Origin: Thiomicrorhabdus chilensis DSM 12352
GTDB lineage: Bacteria; Pseudomonadota; Gammaproteobacteria; Thiomicrospirales; Thiomicrospiraceae
Direction: 5' to 3'
Length of the DNA: 64,000 bases
NCBI RefSeq assembly: GCF_000483485.1
Contig: NZ_KI519609.1
Location: forward strand, 1,393,460 to 1,457,459
Shown: positions 17,198-27,594 of the stretch, one piece after another
Numbering within the stretch: position 1 is the stretch's first letter
Layout: each line of letters starts with the position of its first letter
Made by a program: the position numbers and the translations under genes
The notes under the pieces: model-generated
The model's input: the letters and a program-made list of their open reading frames with translations, nothing else
Databases searched by the model: none
What the model was told of the DNA's origin: nothing

Positions 17198-19609
17198 TTA
17201 ATGTCGTTTTGAGCCCTTTTCAACAGATTTTGCCTTGTTAGAGCCCGAAATAGCGGCGATCTCATTACTTTCCTTTATAGGTTCCGGCATTGTTTCTAAT
17301 GCGGCGGAAAACACCTCTTCCACCCACTTAACCGGACGAATATCGAGCTGTTTTTTGACCTCCTCCGGAACATCGGCCAAATCCCTGACATTATCATGCG
17401 GAATCAGAACCACCTTAATGCCACCGCGCAAGGCGGCCAGCAACTTCTCTTTGAGCCCTCCAATTGGCAGAACTTCCCCACGTAACGTAATTTCACCGGT
17501 CATGGCTACATCCGCCCTGACAGGGATTTTAGTCAATACCGAGGTAATCGCCGTACAGATCGCAATCCCCGCACTCGGCCCATCTTTTTTGATAGCACCT
17601 TCCGGAAAATGCAAATCCAACTTCTCGTAAAAGTCCTCACTCAAGCCTAAAGCGGCCGAACGGCTACGAATTACACTCATGGCGGTATCCACAGACTCCT
17701 TCATGACACTGCCCAACTGACCGGTGCTTGAATACTTACCTTTACCCGGCATAGCGGTGGCCTCAATGCGAAGCAGATCACCGCCAACACGCGTCCAAGC
17801 CAAACCTGCGACCTGCCCTACCCGATTCATTTCATCAGCTAGGCCGATACGGTAACGCGCCACACCCAAGTAGGCCTCCAAATCTTCCGGCGTGACCAGG
17901 ATAGCTCCTTTCACTTCATCGGTGACGAGCTTTTTAACCGCCTTACGGCAAATCTTAGCCAATTCACGGGCAAGCAGGCGCACACCAGCTTCTCGTGTAT
18001 AGGTTTGAATAATGGCCTGCAGGGCTTCATCCGTAACTTCAAGTTCACCTTTTTTAAGACCGTGATCCTTTTCCGCACGTGGCAACAGGTGTTTTCGCGC
18101 AATATTCAGTTTTTCCGGCTCGGTATAACCTGCCAGATTAATCACTTCCATACGATCTAACAAGGCCTCGGGAATATCCATGGAGTTTGAGGTAGCAACA
18201 AACATCACATCCGACAAGTCATAATCGACTTCAAGATAATGATCATTGAAGCTACTGTTCTGCTCCGGATCCAACACCTCAAGGAGCGCACTCGCCGGAT
18301 CACCGCGCATGTCACTCGACATCTTATCGATCTCATCCAACAAGAACAGCGGATTTTTAGTTCCGGCCGTGCTCATCTTTTGAATGATTTTCCCCGGAAG
18401 TGCACCAATATAGGTTTTGCGGTGGCCACGAATCTCGGCTTCATCACGTACACCACCCAAGGACATTCGTACATATTTACGATTGGTCGCTTCGGCAATG
18501 GAACGCGCTAAAGAGGTTTTACCCACTCCAGGAGGCCCAACCAAACACAAAATAGGCCCTTTCATCTTGCGAACACGTTTTTGTACCGCCAAATACTCGA
18601 CAATACGCTCCTTGACCTTTTCTAAGCCATAATGCTGGCTATCCAGAATATCCTCTGCCTTGTGCAGATCCTTAGACACTCGACTGCGCTTCTTCCATGG
18701 AATATCCAACAACCAATCGAGATAATTGCGCACCACGGTCGCTTCGGATGATTGAGCGGGCATCATTTTGAGTTTTTTCAGCTCTGTCTGAGCTTTGGTT
18801 TTGGCTTCCTCACTCAACCCAACCTGCTCAATTTTTTCGGCGATTTGGTCATATTCACTGACCGCCTCTTCATCGCCACCTGCCAGTTCACTATGAATGG
18901 CCTTGATCTTTTCATTCAGATAGTACTCGCGTTGCGTTTTGTCCATCTGTTTCTTGATCTTGGTGGTAATGCGTTTTTCCGACTCCTGCAATTCTCTTTC
19001 CGTCTCAACGACCGTCAACATCCGTTCGAGACGTTCATTGACCGCGACCAACTCAAGCAACGCCTGCTTCTCGCTGACTTTTAAATTAACATTAGCCGAC
19101 ACCAGATCCACCAAGCGATCGGGCACCTCTTCTTTTTTAACTGAAGCAATCACTTCGGATGGAATTTTCTTTTTGAGTTCGGCATATTTGACAAAACTCT
19201 CTTTCAATGCACGAACCAATACAACCGTGTCTGCTTCGCTGGCTTCTTCTGAAACAAACTCGGCGATGTCACCCATCAATACATTGGTTTCGTGGTTAAG
19301 GCTTAAGAGTTTGAATCGCTGAACCCCTTCCACCAAAACCTTCACTGTGCCATCGGGCAATTTCAGCAACTGCAGAATGTTCGCCATGGTTCCGACACTG
19401 TACAAATCCTCCAAGCTGGGCACATCCAGCTCGGCACTTTTCTGCGTGACCAAAAAGATCTGCTTATCCCCTTCCATTGCCTCATTCAGTGCCTGGATAG
19501 ATTTTTCCCTGCCCACAAAAAGGGGCATCACATTACCCGGAAACACCACCACATCTCTCAGTGGCAGTACGAGTACATTCATTTTCATTGTTACTTGGTC
19601 GAGTTCCAT
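17198..19609 (-). CDS. lon: ATP-dependent Lon protease
   Basis: An 803-residue LonA. It has an N-terminal substrate-recognition domain ([21 protein letters not shown]), a coiled-coil stretch ([21 protein letters not shown]), a AAA+ module with Walker A GPPGVGKT and Walker B FLLDEIDK, and a C-terminal Ser/Lys protease domain with the catalytic serine in KDGPSAG. The extreme C-terminus is a Lys/Ser-rich tail past the protease domain. It degrades misfolded and regulatory proteins in the cytoplasm. Gene order clpP-clpX-lon-hupB is the conserved proteobacterial one. Confidence 0.98.
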   Translation of the reverse strand: MELDQVTMKMNVLVLPLRDVVVFPGNVMPLFVGREKSIQALNEAMEGDKQIFLVTQKSAELDVPSLEDLYSVGTMANILQLLKLPDGTVKVLVEGVQRFKLLSLNHETNVLMGDIAEFVSEEASEADTVVLVRALKESFVKYAELKKKIPSEVIASVKKEEVPDRLVDLVSANVNLKVSEKQALLELVAVNERLERMLTVVETERELQESEKRITTKIKKQMDKTQREYYLNEKIKAIHSELAGGDEEAVSEYDQIAEKIEQVGLSEEAKTKAQTELKKLKMMPAQSSEATVVRNYLDWLLDIPWKKRSRVSKDLHKAEDILDSQHYGLEKVKERIVEYLAVQKRVRKMKGPILCLVGPPGVGKTSLARSIAEATNRKYVRMSLGGVRDEAEIRGHRKTYIGALPGKIIQKMSTAGTKNPLFLLDEIDKMSSDMRGDPASALLEVLDPEQNSSFNDHYLEVDYDLSDVMFVATSNSMDIPEALLDRMEVINLAGYTEPEKLNIARKHLLPRAEKDHGLKKGELEVTDEALQAIIQTYTREAGVRLLARELAKICRKAVKKLVTDEVKGAILVTPEDLEAYLGVARYRIGLADEMNRVGQVAGLAWTRVGGDLLRIEATAMPGKGKYSSTGQLGSVMKESVDTAMSVIRSRSAALGLSEDFYEKLDLHFPEGAIKKDGPSAGIAICTAITSVLTKIPVRADVAMTGEITLRGEVLPIGGLKEKLLAALRGGIKVVLIPHDNVRDLADVPEEVKKQLDIRPVKWVEEVFSAALETMPEPIKESNEIAAISGSNKAKSVEKGSKRH

Positions 19610-19639
19610 TTCATTCCTTCTCTATGTAAGGGTAAGGCC

Positions 19640-19669
19640 AAAAAAATACCCAGACTAGCTGGGTATTTA
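19640..19669 (-). terminator. terminator between clpX and lon
   Basis: Read leftward: AAATACCCAG, 5-nt loop, CTGGGTATTTTTTT. A perfect 10-bp stem and T-run 45 bp after clpX, so lon probably also has its own promoter. Confidence 0.8.
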
Positions 19670-19713
19670 AAAAGACTGATTTGCCGTCCCTTCAGGACAC
19701 CTGCCGTAAATAA

Positions 19714-20973
19714 CTATTCACTTGAGGCTTTTTTTGGCTCGTCTTCTTGATACACCATCATCGGTGGCTTCTTACCTTGAATCACTGCTTTATTAATAAC
19801 GACTTTCTCGACATTTTTCAAGCTTGGCAGGTCATACATCGTATCCAACAATAACTGCTCCATAATCGAACGCAGACCACGGGCACCGGTTTTACGCTCA
19901 ATTGCCATCCTCGCAATCTCCAAAAGCGCATCTTTTCTGAACTGCAATTCCGCCCCTTCCAATTCGAACATCTTCTGAAACTGCTTGACCAGCGCGTTTT
20001 TAGGTTCGGTCAAAATCTTGACCAACGCTGTCTCATCCAACTCTTCCAGAACCGAAATCATCGGCAAACGCCCAACGAATTCGGGAATCAATCCAAATTT
20101 GATCAAATCTTCCGGCTCAATGCTTTTAAATTTCTCGGACAAGGTTTTCTTCTTGTCCGCAGACTTCACTTCAGCCGAAAAACCGATCCCCAAATTGGTT
20201 TCAACACGTTGATCAATGATTCTGTCGAGTCCTTCAAAAGCTCCCCCAACGATAAACAGAATCTTGGAGGTATCGACCTGGATCATATCCTGATTCGGGT
20301 GCTTACGCCCACCTTGAGGAGGAACAGATGCCTGCGTGCCTTCGATCAACTTAAGCAAAGCCTGCTGAACACCTTCACCGGAAACATCTCGGGTAATGGA
20401 TGGATTTTCAGACTTACGCGTGATCTTGTCGATCTCATCAATATAAATAATGCCGCGCTCCGCTTTTTCAGGATCGTTATCGCAACGCTGTAACAACTTA
20501 AGGACAATGCTCTCAACATCTTCCCCAACATAACCCGCTTCCGTCAGAGTAGTGGCATCGGCAATTGCGAATGGCACGTCCAACAATCGAGCAAGAGTTT
20601 GTGCCAATAAAGTCTTCCCGGAACCGGTCGGACCGATCAGCAGGATATTACTTTTAGTAAGTTCCACGTCATCTTTGACATGCGCATTCTGCAAACGCTT
20701 GTAGTGGTTATAAACCGCAACGGAAAGCACTTTTTTGGCCGACTTTTGACCAATAACATAATCATCCAAAATGGTACTGATTTCGTGCGGTGTCGGCAGA
20801 TTCTCAAGTTCAAACTGTGACAACTCTTCGCCACCAAACTCTTCTTGCAAAATATCGTTACACAACTCGACGCATTCATCACAAATGTAAACCGATGGAC
20901 CCGCTATGAGTTTTCTAACTTCATCCTGCCCTTTTCCGCAAAATGAACAATACAGTGTTTTTTCATCACTCAT
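19714..20973 (-). CDS. clpX: ATP-dependent Clp protease, ATPase subunit ClpX
   Basis: 419 residues. The N-terminal zinc finger has cysteines C9, C12, C31 and C34. The AAA+ unfoldase has Walker A GPTGSGKT, Walker [10 protein letters not shown] and the sensor region [11 protein letters not shown]. The ClpP-docking IGF-type loop is present as LGIGFS. It recognises tagged substrates and feeds them to ClpP. Only 11 bp separate it from clpP. Confidence 0.98.
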   Translation of the reverse strand: MSDEKTLYCSFCGKGQDEVRKLIAGPSVYICDECVELCNDILQEEFGGEELSQFELENLPTPHEISTILDDYVIGQKSAKKVLSVAVYNHYKRLQNAHVKDDVELTKSNILLIGPTGSGKTLLAQTLARLLDVPFAIADATTLTEAGYVGEDVESIVLKLLQRCDNDPEKAERGIIYIDEIDKITRKSENPSITRDVSGEGVQQALLKLIEGTQASVPPQGGRKHPNQDMIQVDTSKILFIVGGAFEGLDRIIDQRVETNLGIGFSAEVKSADKKKTLSEKFKSIEPEDLIKFGLIPEFVGRLPMISVLEELDETALVKILTEPKNALVKQFQKMFELEGAELQFRKDALLEIARMAIERKTGARGLRSIMEQLLLDTMYDLPSLKNVEKVVINKAVIQGKKPPMMVYQEDEPKKASSE

Positions 20974-20984
20974 AAAATCTAACC

Positions 20985-21599
20985 CTATCGTTGCGTCAAG
21001 ACTTGATCAACTATTCCATATTCGTAAGCTTGCTGGGCGCTCATGAAATTATCGCGATCCGTATCTTGCTCAATGGTTTTAATGTCTTGCCCTGTGTGTT
21101 CTGCCAAAGCTTGGTTTAGCGTATCTTTGATTTTCAAAATCTCCTGGGCATGGATCTGAATATCACTGGCCTGCCCCTGAAATCCACCCAACGGCTGGTG
21201 AATCATCACTCTTGAATTAGGCAATGCATAACGTTTGCCTTTCGCTCCGGCTGACAATAAAAACGACCCCATACTCGCCGCCTGACCAATACACATTGTG
21301 CTCACATCCGGTTTGATGAAACGCATGGTATCGTAAATCGCCATTCCCGCCGTGACGCTTCCACCTGGAGAGTTGATATAAAGATGGATATCTTTATCGG
21401 GGTTTTCGGATTCCAAAAACAGCATTTGCGCAACAATCAGGTTAGCCATATGGTCTTCAACCTGGCCTACTAAAAAAATAACACGCTCTTTTAGTAAACG
21501 GGAATAGATGTCATAGGAACGTTCCCCTCGACTTGTCTGCTCAATAACCATGGGAACTAAAGCGTTTTGAATCAAATTACTCTCCATCCTGAATACCAT
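20985..21599 (-). CDS. clpP: ATP-dependent Clp protease, proteolytic subunit ClpP
   Basis: A 204-residue serine protease of family S14. The catalytic triad is S109 (GQAASMGS), H134 (MIHQPLGG) and an Asp in the DTDRDNF segment. An alternative start at the methionine of MESNLIQ (21587) would remove four residues. It forms the tetradecameric chamber with ClpX caps. It lies between tig and clpX, with a large hairpin in the tig-clpP gap. Confidence 0.97.
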   Translation of the reverse strand: MVFRMESNLIQNALVPMVIEQTSRGERSYDIYSRLLKERVIFLVGQVEDHMANLIVAQMLFLESENPDKDIHLYINSPGGSVTAGMAIYDTMRFIKPDVSTMCIGQAASMGSFLLSAGAKGKRYALPNSRVMIHQPLGGFQGQASDIQIHAQEILKIKDTLNQALAEHTGQDIKTIEQDTDRDNFMSAQQAYEYGIVDQVLTQR

Positions 21600-21661
21600 T
21601 CCTCGTCAATATATACAATTAATCGTTTAACTTAGGTGTATCTTAGCCTTTTCTGTGGCAA

Positions 21662-21716
21662 AAAAAAACTTAACCCCAAAGACAAATGTAAAATTTCCTT
21701 TGGCAGGTTAAGTTTT
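21662..21716 (-). terminator. long stem-loop between tig and clpP
   Basis: Read leftward, AAAAACTTAACC pairs with GGTTAAGTTTTT and an inner CCAAAG pairs with CTTTGG, ending in a run of Ts. It is probably the tig terminator or a partial attenuator. A second smaller hairpin (GCGATTTTCT / AGAAAGTCGC, about 21728-21750) precedes it. Confidence 0.7.
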
Positions 21717-21774
21717 TGATACAAAAAGCGACTTTCTTACAGAAAATCGCCTTCTAATGTCAGCTCTGACCTAA

Positions 21775-23088
21775 TTAGGCAGCCGGGTTAATCACTTCAT
21801 CAAATGATTTCTTAACTTCGGTCACCTTGGCTTCTGACAGAATCTTTTCAGCCACTGTGTTTTCAACAATGACCGCTTTGATTTCATTTAGAGCCTGAGG
21901 GTTCTTCTTATACCAATCGATGACTTCAGAAGGATCTTCATAAGAAGAAGCCTGTTCTTGAATAAATTCATCCACCTGCTCATCGCTTGCAACAATTTTA
22001 TTGGCGCGAATAATATCACCCATCACCAAGCCTAACTTGACGCGTTTCTCAGCATCTGCCTGGAAATGTTCAGCGGAAATATTCACATCTTCAGGCTTCA
22101 TGCCTTGCTGCTGAAGTTTTTGAACCATGTTATTCATTAGGCTTTGCACTTCTTGATCAACCAACGCCTTTGGAAGCTGAACATCAACGATTTCATTCAA
22201 GGAGTCCAACACGGCTGTACGATTCTGGTTTTGAACCGCACGCGCCAATTCTTTTTCCATATTGTCTTTGATTTCAGAACGAAGTGCTTCTTCGGTACCC
22301 GCTTCAATGCCGAAAGACTTCACAAACTCTTCATCAATTTCAGGCAATGTTTTAGTTGAAATCGAGTGAACCGTAATATCAAAAGTCGCAACCTTACCTT
22401 TCAGCTCATCCGACTGATAGTCTTCTGGGAAAGTCACTTCGATGGTTTTCTCTTCACCTTTTTTCATGCCAATGATTCCATCTTCAAAACCTGGGATCAT
22501 ACGACCACTACCAAGCTCCAAAGGAACGTTCTCTGCCGAACCGCCTTCAAACACTTCACCGTCAACTTTACCGACGAAATCAATGATTACTTGCTCGCCT
22601 TTCTTGGCTTTCTTGGCTGCGCTTTTTGAAGGCTTCCAAGCCATACGTTGCTCAAGTAGACGATTAATCATGTTATCCACGTCTTTATCGGTGATTTCCG
22701 CAGAAATCTTTTCGACTTCGACACCTGAAAATTCAGGAACGGTAATTTCAGGATAGGTTTCGAAACGCGCAGTGAATGTGATGCTGCCATCTTTATCATC
22801 CAACTCATCAAACATTGGGTAACCGGCTACCTGCAGTGATTCCTGTGCAACTGCATCGTAGAATGTTTGCTGGATCTTTTCACCCATGATCTCCTGCTTA
22901 ACCTGCTCACCATGACGTTTTTTAACGACATTTAGAGGCACTTTACCAGGACGAAAACCATCCATTTTGATCGTACGGCGGATTTCGCTCAAACGCTTCT
23001 CGACTTGACTGTTTAATTCATCAGATGGGAATGTGACAGTAATTTTATGCTCAAGACCTTGTTCTGGCTTTTCTACAGTTACTTGCAT
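21775..23088 (-). CDS. tig: trigger factor
   Basis: A 437-residue ribosome-associated chaperone and peptidyl-prolyl isomerase. The ribosome-binding loop GFRPGKVP is at 44-51. The FKBP-like domain is near 150-245 (GEQVIIDFVGKVDGEVFEGG; MKKGEEKTIEVTFPEDY), and the helical C-terminal arms end in VKKSFDEVINPAA. It is the first gene of the protein-quality-control cluster. Confidence 0.97.
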   Translation of the reverse strand: MQVTVEKPEQGLEHKITVTFPSDELNSQVEKRLSEIRRTIKMDGFRPGKVPLNVVKKRHGEQVKQEIMGEKIQQTFYDAVAQESLQVAGYPMFDELDDKDGSITFTARFETYPEITVPEFSGVEVEKISAEITDKDVDNMINRLLEQRMAWKPSKSAAKKAKKGEQVIIDFVGKVDGEVFEGGSAENVPLELGSGRMIPGFEDGIIGMKKGEEKTIEVTFPEDYQSDELKGKVATFDITVHSISTKTLPEIDEEFVKSFGIEAGTEEALRSEIKDNMEKELARAVQNQNRTAVLDSLNEIVDVQLPKALVDQEVQSLMNNMVQKLQQQGMKPEDVNISAEHFQADAEKRVKLGLVMGDIIRANKIVASDEQVDEFIQEQASSYEDPSEVIDWYKKNPQALNEIKAVIVENTVAEKILSEAKVTEVKKSFDEVINPAA

Positions 23089-23355
23089 GTTCTATTCTCA
23101 AAGTTGGTTATTAAAAGACGCTACCATGCCATAAACACACTAGCTAGAAATAAGGTGCAAAATTATACTTTTTTATTGGGATAAATTAAAGAAAAACAAA
23201 GAAAAACAACAAGAAATATTTTTTAAGACTTTGTCAGAACTTTAAAAAATGCTAAAATTTCATAACTTTTTTATATGGCTTTATCAGTTTTTTTGGCTTG
23301 AATATCGGTCCCTCGATCAAGATTCCAAAATCACCTCTATCATAAGGATTACAAC

Positions 23356-23562
23356 ATGAACATTGAAAGAATTGTATTATTGGTTGCCGGCACCATGGTT
23401 CTTGGAAGTGCCATCTTGAGCGTTTACCACGCCCCTGAGTGGATTTACCTAACCGGCTTTGTCGGCGCTAACCTGATATTTTCAGGCTTCACCGGATTCT
23501 GTCCAATGGTTAAAATCCTGCGCAAGTTCGGCTTCAAGCACGGCAACGCTTTCACAAAATAA
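23356..23562 (+). CDS. DUF2892 small membrane protein
   Basis: 68 residues with two hydrophobic segments (IVLLVAGTMVLGSAILSVY and WIYLTGFVGANLIFSGFTG) and the family end GFCPMVKILRKFGF. DUF2892 domains also occur fused to rhodanese (YgaP), so sulfur handling is conceivable, but nothing in this copy proves it. AAGGATTACAAC precedes the ATG. It is monocistronic with its own terminator. Confidence 0.85.
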   Translation: MNIERIVLLVAGTMVLGSAILSVYHAPEWIYLTGFVGANLIFSGFTGFCPMVKILRKFGFKHGNAFTK

Positions 23563-23591
23563 ACGCCGCATGCATTACCCATGCTTTAACA

Positions 23592-23622
23592 AAAAAAGGC
23601 CTTCATCCAGAAGGCCTTTTTT
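23592..23622 (+). terminator. bidirectional terminator after the DUF2892 gene
   Basis: Perfect stem AAAAAAGGCCTT/AAGGCCTTTTTT with a 7-nt loop between convergent genes. Confidence 0.9.
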
Positions 23623-23666
23623 ATTAGCCGCAGCCAATTGCAAACCATCAGGTCGGAACGCCGCGT

Positions 23667-25607
23667 TCAATCAAACTGCGAATCCTCAAAACTCTGGGTA
23701 CAGAGCTCGATTTGCTCTTGTAACTCCAACCATTCCAACTCACTTTCTTCCAAAACTTTCTCACAACTTGCTTGAGTTTTCAGGATTTCAGTCAGTTTCG
23801 ATTTGTTTTCAGCCTCATACAAAGCACTGTCTTCCATCAATTCATGCAATTGATCCAACTCCGACTGCGCCTTCTCCATTTGCTTTTCGACCTTTTTCAT
23901 AGCCGACAAATGGGGTTTTAAAAGCTGGTCAAGCTGTTTGCGACGCTGCGCATTCTGCTGACGCAGCTGCTTTTTATTTTGAACAGGCCTGTCCATTTCC
24001 AGCCTCTCGGCTTGCTTTTGCGTCTCCTGGCTCTGCTTTAAGGTCTTAAGACGTGTTTGTAGGTAGGATTCCAAATCGCCATGATACAAAGTCACCTTGC
24101 CTTCATGCACCCACCAGAACTGATCTGCAATACTGGCCAACAAGTGCTTGTCATGAGTCACCACAATCAAAGCGCCACCAAACTCTTGCAGCGCCATGTC
24201 CAGCGCATCACGCGTTTCCATATCCAAATGGTTGGTCGGCTCATCCAAAATGACCAGATTAGGCCTTTGATAGACAATCATCGCCAAAGCGAGTCGCGCC
24301 TTCTCCCCTCCCGAAAAGGTGGCCACTGGCGTCAAAGACTGCTCGTTTGTAAATCCGAACTGGCCGAGAAAATCGCGGGCCTGTTGGTCGCTGACTTCCT
24401 CTCCCAAAGTCAACATATGTTGTAATGGGGAATGTTCAAGCTGCAAAGCCTCTAGCTGATGCTGTGCAAAATAACCGACGGTCACGCCTTTACTGATTTG
24501 TATTTTTCCGGCCTGAGGTTCAACCTCTCCCACAAGCAGCTTAATCAAGGTTGTTTTACCGGAGCCGTTGACCCCAACCAAACCGATACGGTCACCAGCG
24601 CGCAACACCAAGCTGGCCTGCTGCAAGATTGGTTTATCATCATACCCAAAATCCACGTTTTCGACTTTAACCATCGGGTCGGGCTGATGCTTTGGCTCAA
24701 AAAACTCGAAATGAAACGGATTGGTCGCCTGCACAGCCGCCACCTGCTCCATCCTTTCCAAAGCCTTGACACGACTTTGTGCCTGCTTGGCTTTAGAGGC
24801 TTTGGCCTTAAAACGTTCAATAAAGGTTTTTAGGTGCTGCATCTGCTGCTTCTGCTTTTCATGTAAAGCGTGCTGTTGCATCAACTGCTCATTGCGCTGA
24901 CGCTCAAAAGCGGCAAAGTTACCCGAATAATAGTGAATTTTCTGATGTTGAATGTGCGCGATGCCCTGCACAACCTGATCCAGAAAATCGCGGTCGTGGG
25001 AAATCATCAATACGGCACCTTGATAAGACTTCAGCCATTGAATCAGCCAAGCCACCGCCTCAATATCCAAGTGGTTCGTGGGCTCATCCAGCAACAACAA
25101 ATCCGAACGTTGCATCAGCGCCTTAGCCAGTTTCAGACGCACTTGCCAACCGCCGGAAAAAGACTGAATCGACTTATTCAAGTCCTGAACTGAAAAGCCC
25201 AGGCCTGCCAATAACTGCTGGGCTTTTTGCGGCACTTCATAACCCGAAATGCGATCCATTTCATCGTGTGCGCGAACCAATGCATCATGGTCATCGAGTT
25301 GTTCAGCGTGTTTGATTTTAGCCTCTAACTCGGCATACTGACTGTCACCGAAACAGACGTAATCCAAAGCGCACAACTTGGAATCACTGACCTCTTGCTC
25401 AACATAACCGATGAGCCAGTTAGCGGGGACTGAAATTTGCCCTGCGTCCAAAGGCACTTCGTTCATGATCGCTTTGAACAAGGTGGTTTTCCCTACCCCG
25501 TTCTGACCGATTAAACCGACCTTCTGGCCGGGATGAATGCTCAAACTGGCGTTTTCGAACAACGGCTTTACGCCGGCACGAATGCTAACCCCGTGAATCG
25601 CTAACAT
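23667..25607 (-). CDS. yheS: ABC-F family ATPase, YheS-like
   Basis: A 646-residue soluble ABC-F protein. Two ATPase domains (Walker A GQNGVGKT and GVNGSGKT; signatures SFSGGWQVRL and TFSGGEKARL; Walker B LLLDEPTNHLD and VILDEPTNHLD) are joined by the family linker helices rich in Lys/Gln (KAKASKAKQAQSRVKALERM). The C-terminus is a coiled coil. ABC-F proteins act on the ribosome E site; the alignment from memory is closest to YheS of E. coli. Two copies of the dispersed element lie in the gene, at 23984 and 25200. Confidence 0.88.
   Translation of the reverse strand: MLAIHGVSIRAGVKPLFENASLSIHPGQKVGLIGQNGVGKTTLFKAIMNEVPLDAGQISVPANWLIGYVEQEVSDSKLCALDYVCFGDSQYAELEAKIKHAEQLDDHDALVRAHDEMDRISGYEVPQKAQQLLAGLGFSVQDLNKSIQSFSGGWQVRLKLAKALMQRSDLLLLDEPTNHLDIEAVAWLIQWLKSYQGAVLMISHDRDFLDQVVQGIAHIQHQKIHYYSGNFAAFERQRNEQLMQQHALHEKQKQQMQHLKTFIERFKAKASKAKQAQSRVKALERMEQVAAVQATNPFHFEFFEPKHQPDPMVKVENVDFGYDDKPILQQASLVLRAGDRIGLVGVNGSGKTTLIKLLVGEVEPQAGKIQISKGVTVGYFAQHQLEALQLEHSPLQHMLTLGEEVSDQQARDFLGQFGFTNEQSLTPVATFSGGEKARLALAMIVYQRPNLVILDEPTNHLDMETRDALDMALQEFGGALIVVTHDKHLLASIADQFWWVHEGKVTLYHGDLESYLQTRLKTLKQSQETQKQAERLEMDRPVQNKKQLRQQNAQRRKQLDQLLKPHLSAMKKVEKQMEKAQSELDQLHELMEDSALYEAENKSKLTEILKTQASCEKVLEESELEWLELQEQIELCTQSFEDSQFD
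23981..24000 (+). repeat. dispersed CAGGCCTG element inside yheS
   Basis: Core 23984-23991, tail TCCATTTC. Here the frame reads DRPVQ, unlike most in-gene copies, which read AGL. It lies in the poorly conserved C-terminal linker. Confidence 0.7.
25198..25214 (+). repeat. CAGGCCTG core inside yheS
   Basis: Core 25200-25207; the tail is weak (CCAATAAC). Read as LAGLG on the minus strand. Confidence 0.4.
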
Positions 25608-25619
25608 AGATCTCCCGCT

Positions 25620-26339
25620 TTATTGATTCTGATCGTCAGAAGCGTGTGCAACAGCGTGCAGCTGACCATCAAGCAAGGTAAGCTGTCGGTCCATACGACT
25701 CGCCAGCTCCAGATCATGGGTCACAATCAGCAAAGCCGTTTGCAATTCCTGATTCAACTCCAGCATCAGCTCAAAAACCTGCTCGGCCGTTTCATGATCC
25801 AAATTACCGGTCGGCTCATCCGCTAAAATCAAAGCCGGACGGGTGATCAAAGCTCGCGCAATCGAAACCCTTTGGCGCTCTCCACCTGACAATTCACTGG
25901 GCTTATGCTGCATACGATCCTTCAAACCAACACGCAACAGCAGCGCTTCTGCCTGGGCTTGTGCCGACTGAGCCGGCTCACGGCGAATGCGCAAAGGCAG
26001 CATGACGTTTTCAAGCGCGGTCAATTCGGCAAGCAAATGGTGAAACTGATATACAAAGCCCAAATGCTGGTTGCGCATCTTTCCACGCTTCACATCACTC
26101 AACTCGGAGAAAGGCTGCCCCATCAGCTCAACTCGCCCCGAACTCGGCTGATCCAACCCTGCAATCAAATGCAACAAGGTACTTTTTCCGGAGCCCGAAG
26201 AACCGATGATGGCAATTTTCTCACCCGCTTCCACCGTCAAATTGGCATCGGTCAACACCGGTGTCGGTATGACACCGTCCTGATAGGTCTTTTTCAAAGC
26301 ACTCGCGCTTAATACCATTTGATTCAGTGTCTCACTCAT
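25620..26339 (-). CDS. lolD: lipoprotein-releasing system ATP-binding protein LolD
   Basis: A 239-residue ABC ATPase with Walker A GSSGSGKST, signature LSGGERQRVSIARAL and Walker B LILADEPTGNLD. The LolD/MacB subfamily is indicated by the Q-loop region FVYQFHHLLAELTALENVMLPL. It energises release of outer-membrane lipoproteins from the inner membrane. The start overlaps the 3' end of the permease gene by 8 bp. Confidence 0.93.
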   Translation of the reverse strand: MSETLNQMVLSASALKKTYQDGVIPTPVLTDANLTVEAGEKIAIIGSSGSGKSTLLHLIAGLDQPSSGRVELMGQPFSELSDVKRGKMRNQHLGFVYQFHHLLAELTALENVMLPLRIRREPAQSAQAQAEALLLRVGLKDRMQHKPSELSGGERQRVSIARALITRPALILADEPTGNLDHETAEQVFELMLELNQELQTALLIVTHDLELASRMDRQLTLLDGQLHAVAHASDDQNQ

Positions 26340-27582
26340 ATCTCAATGCCTCTGCCGGATGAATTTTAGAGGCCTTTCTGGCCGGGTACAATGTCGCAAC
26401 CAAAGTTAAAAGAAAAGCCAACCCGGTTACATACCACACATCACTCCAAACCAGTTTTGAAGGCACTTCACTAATATAATAAACATCCGCCGGAAAGAAT
26501 TTGAATCCCAAAAGGTTTTCGATGAATGGAATGATGACATCAATATTCATTGCCAACGCGACACCGCCCAGCAGACCGAAAAAGGCACCACTTAAGCCAA
26601 TGACCAAGCCCTGAATAATAAACATCGTCTGAATACTCCCGGGCGTCGCTCCCAATGTTCTCAGAACCGCAATATCACTCTGCTTGTCCGTCACCACCAT
26701 AACCATGGTTGAGACGATATTGAATGCGGCCACCATGATAATCAACGCCAACACAATAAACATCATGCGTTTTTCCATCTCGATGGCTTTAAAGAAATTA
26801 GCATGTTGCTGAGTCCAGTCACGCACATAAAAAACCTGCTGAATCTGCTGCGCCAAATCCTGACGAACCGAATAGACATCAAACATGTCACGGATTTTCA
26901 ACTGCAACGCCCCTACCGCATCCCGATACTTGAACACCTTTTGTGCATCTTGGATATGAATGATCGCCAAACCGCTGTCATACTCATGCATGCCGGCTTT
27001 GAAAAGCCCAACAACAGTGAAACGTTTGATGCGCGGTACGATACCAACTGGGGAAAAACTGCCCTGAGGGGCAATCAAAGTGACCTTATCACCCACTGAA
27101 ACCCCCAGACTGCCGGCCAACTCCGAACCCAAAATGATGCTGTAGGCTTTGGGCTGCAGATCCGCTAAATGACCATAGATCATTTTGCTATCGATATCGG
27201 CTACCTGCCCCTCATACTCTGGCAGAATGCCGCGAACCGCAACGCCTTTTACCTGGTCGCCGCTGGTCAACATGCCTTGCTCCATAATATTCGGAGCCGC
27301 ACCCAGCACTTCTTTGTTCTGCTTGACCTCATGATAAAGAGTCGACCAGTCGTATAAACGCTCATCCCTCTCTGTCAAAGTCATGTGAGCCGTCATACCC
27401 AAAATCCTATCCCGCAATTCCTGTTGAAAGCCATTCATAATGGAAAGCACAGTAATCAACGCCATCGCCCCCAAGGCAATACCGATCATCGAGGACAAAG
27501 AAATAAAAGAGATGAAACCATTGCGTCTTTTGGCTTTGGTGTAGCGCAAACCTAACTGCAATTCAAACGGGGCTTTAAACAT
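26332..27582 (-). CDS. lolC: lipoprotein-releasing system permease (LolC/LolE type)
   Basis: A 416-residue FtsX-like permease with the Lol N-terminus (LRYTKAKRRNGFISFISLSS), one N-terminal membrane helix, a periplasmic domain of about 220 residues and three C-terminal helices. Only one permease gene lies next to lolD, so the system is either the two-component LolF-LolD type with a homodimeric permease, or the second permease is elsewhere. The gene is transcribed just before lolD. Confidence 0.92.
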   Translation of the reverse strand: MFKAPFELQLGLRYTKAKRRNGFISFISLSSMIGIALGAMALITVLSIMNGFQQELRDRILGMTAHMTLTERDERLYDWSTLYHEVKQNKEVLGAAPNIMEQGMLTSGDQVKGVAVRGILPEYEGQVADIDSKMIYGHLADLQPKAYSIILGSELAGSLGVSVGDKVTLIAPQGSFSPVGIVPRIKRFTVVGLFKAGMHEYDSGLAIIHIQDAQKVFKYRDAVGALQLKIRDMFDVYSVRQDLAQQIQQVFYVRDWTQQHANFFKAIEMEKRMMFIVLALIIMVAAFNIVSTMVMVVTDKQSDIAVLRTLGATPGSIQTMFIIQGLVIGLSGAFFGLLGGVALAMNIDVIIPFIENLLGFKFFPADVYYISEVPSKLVWSDVWYVTGLAFLLTLVATLYPARKASKIHPAEALRYE

Positions 27583-27594
27583 AATTAACCTAAG

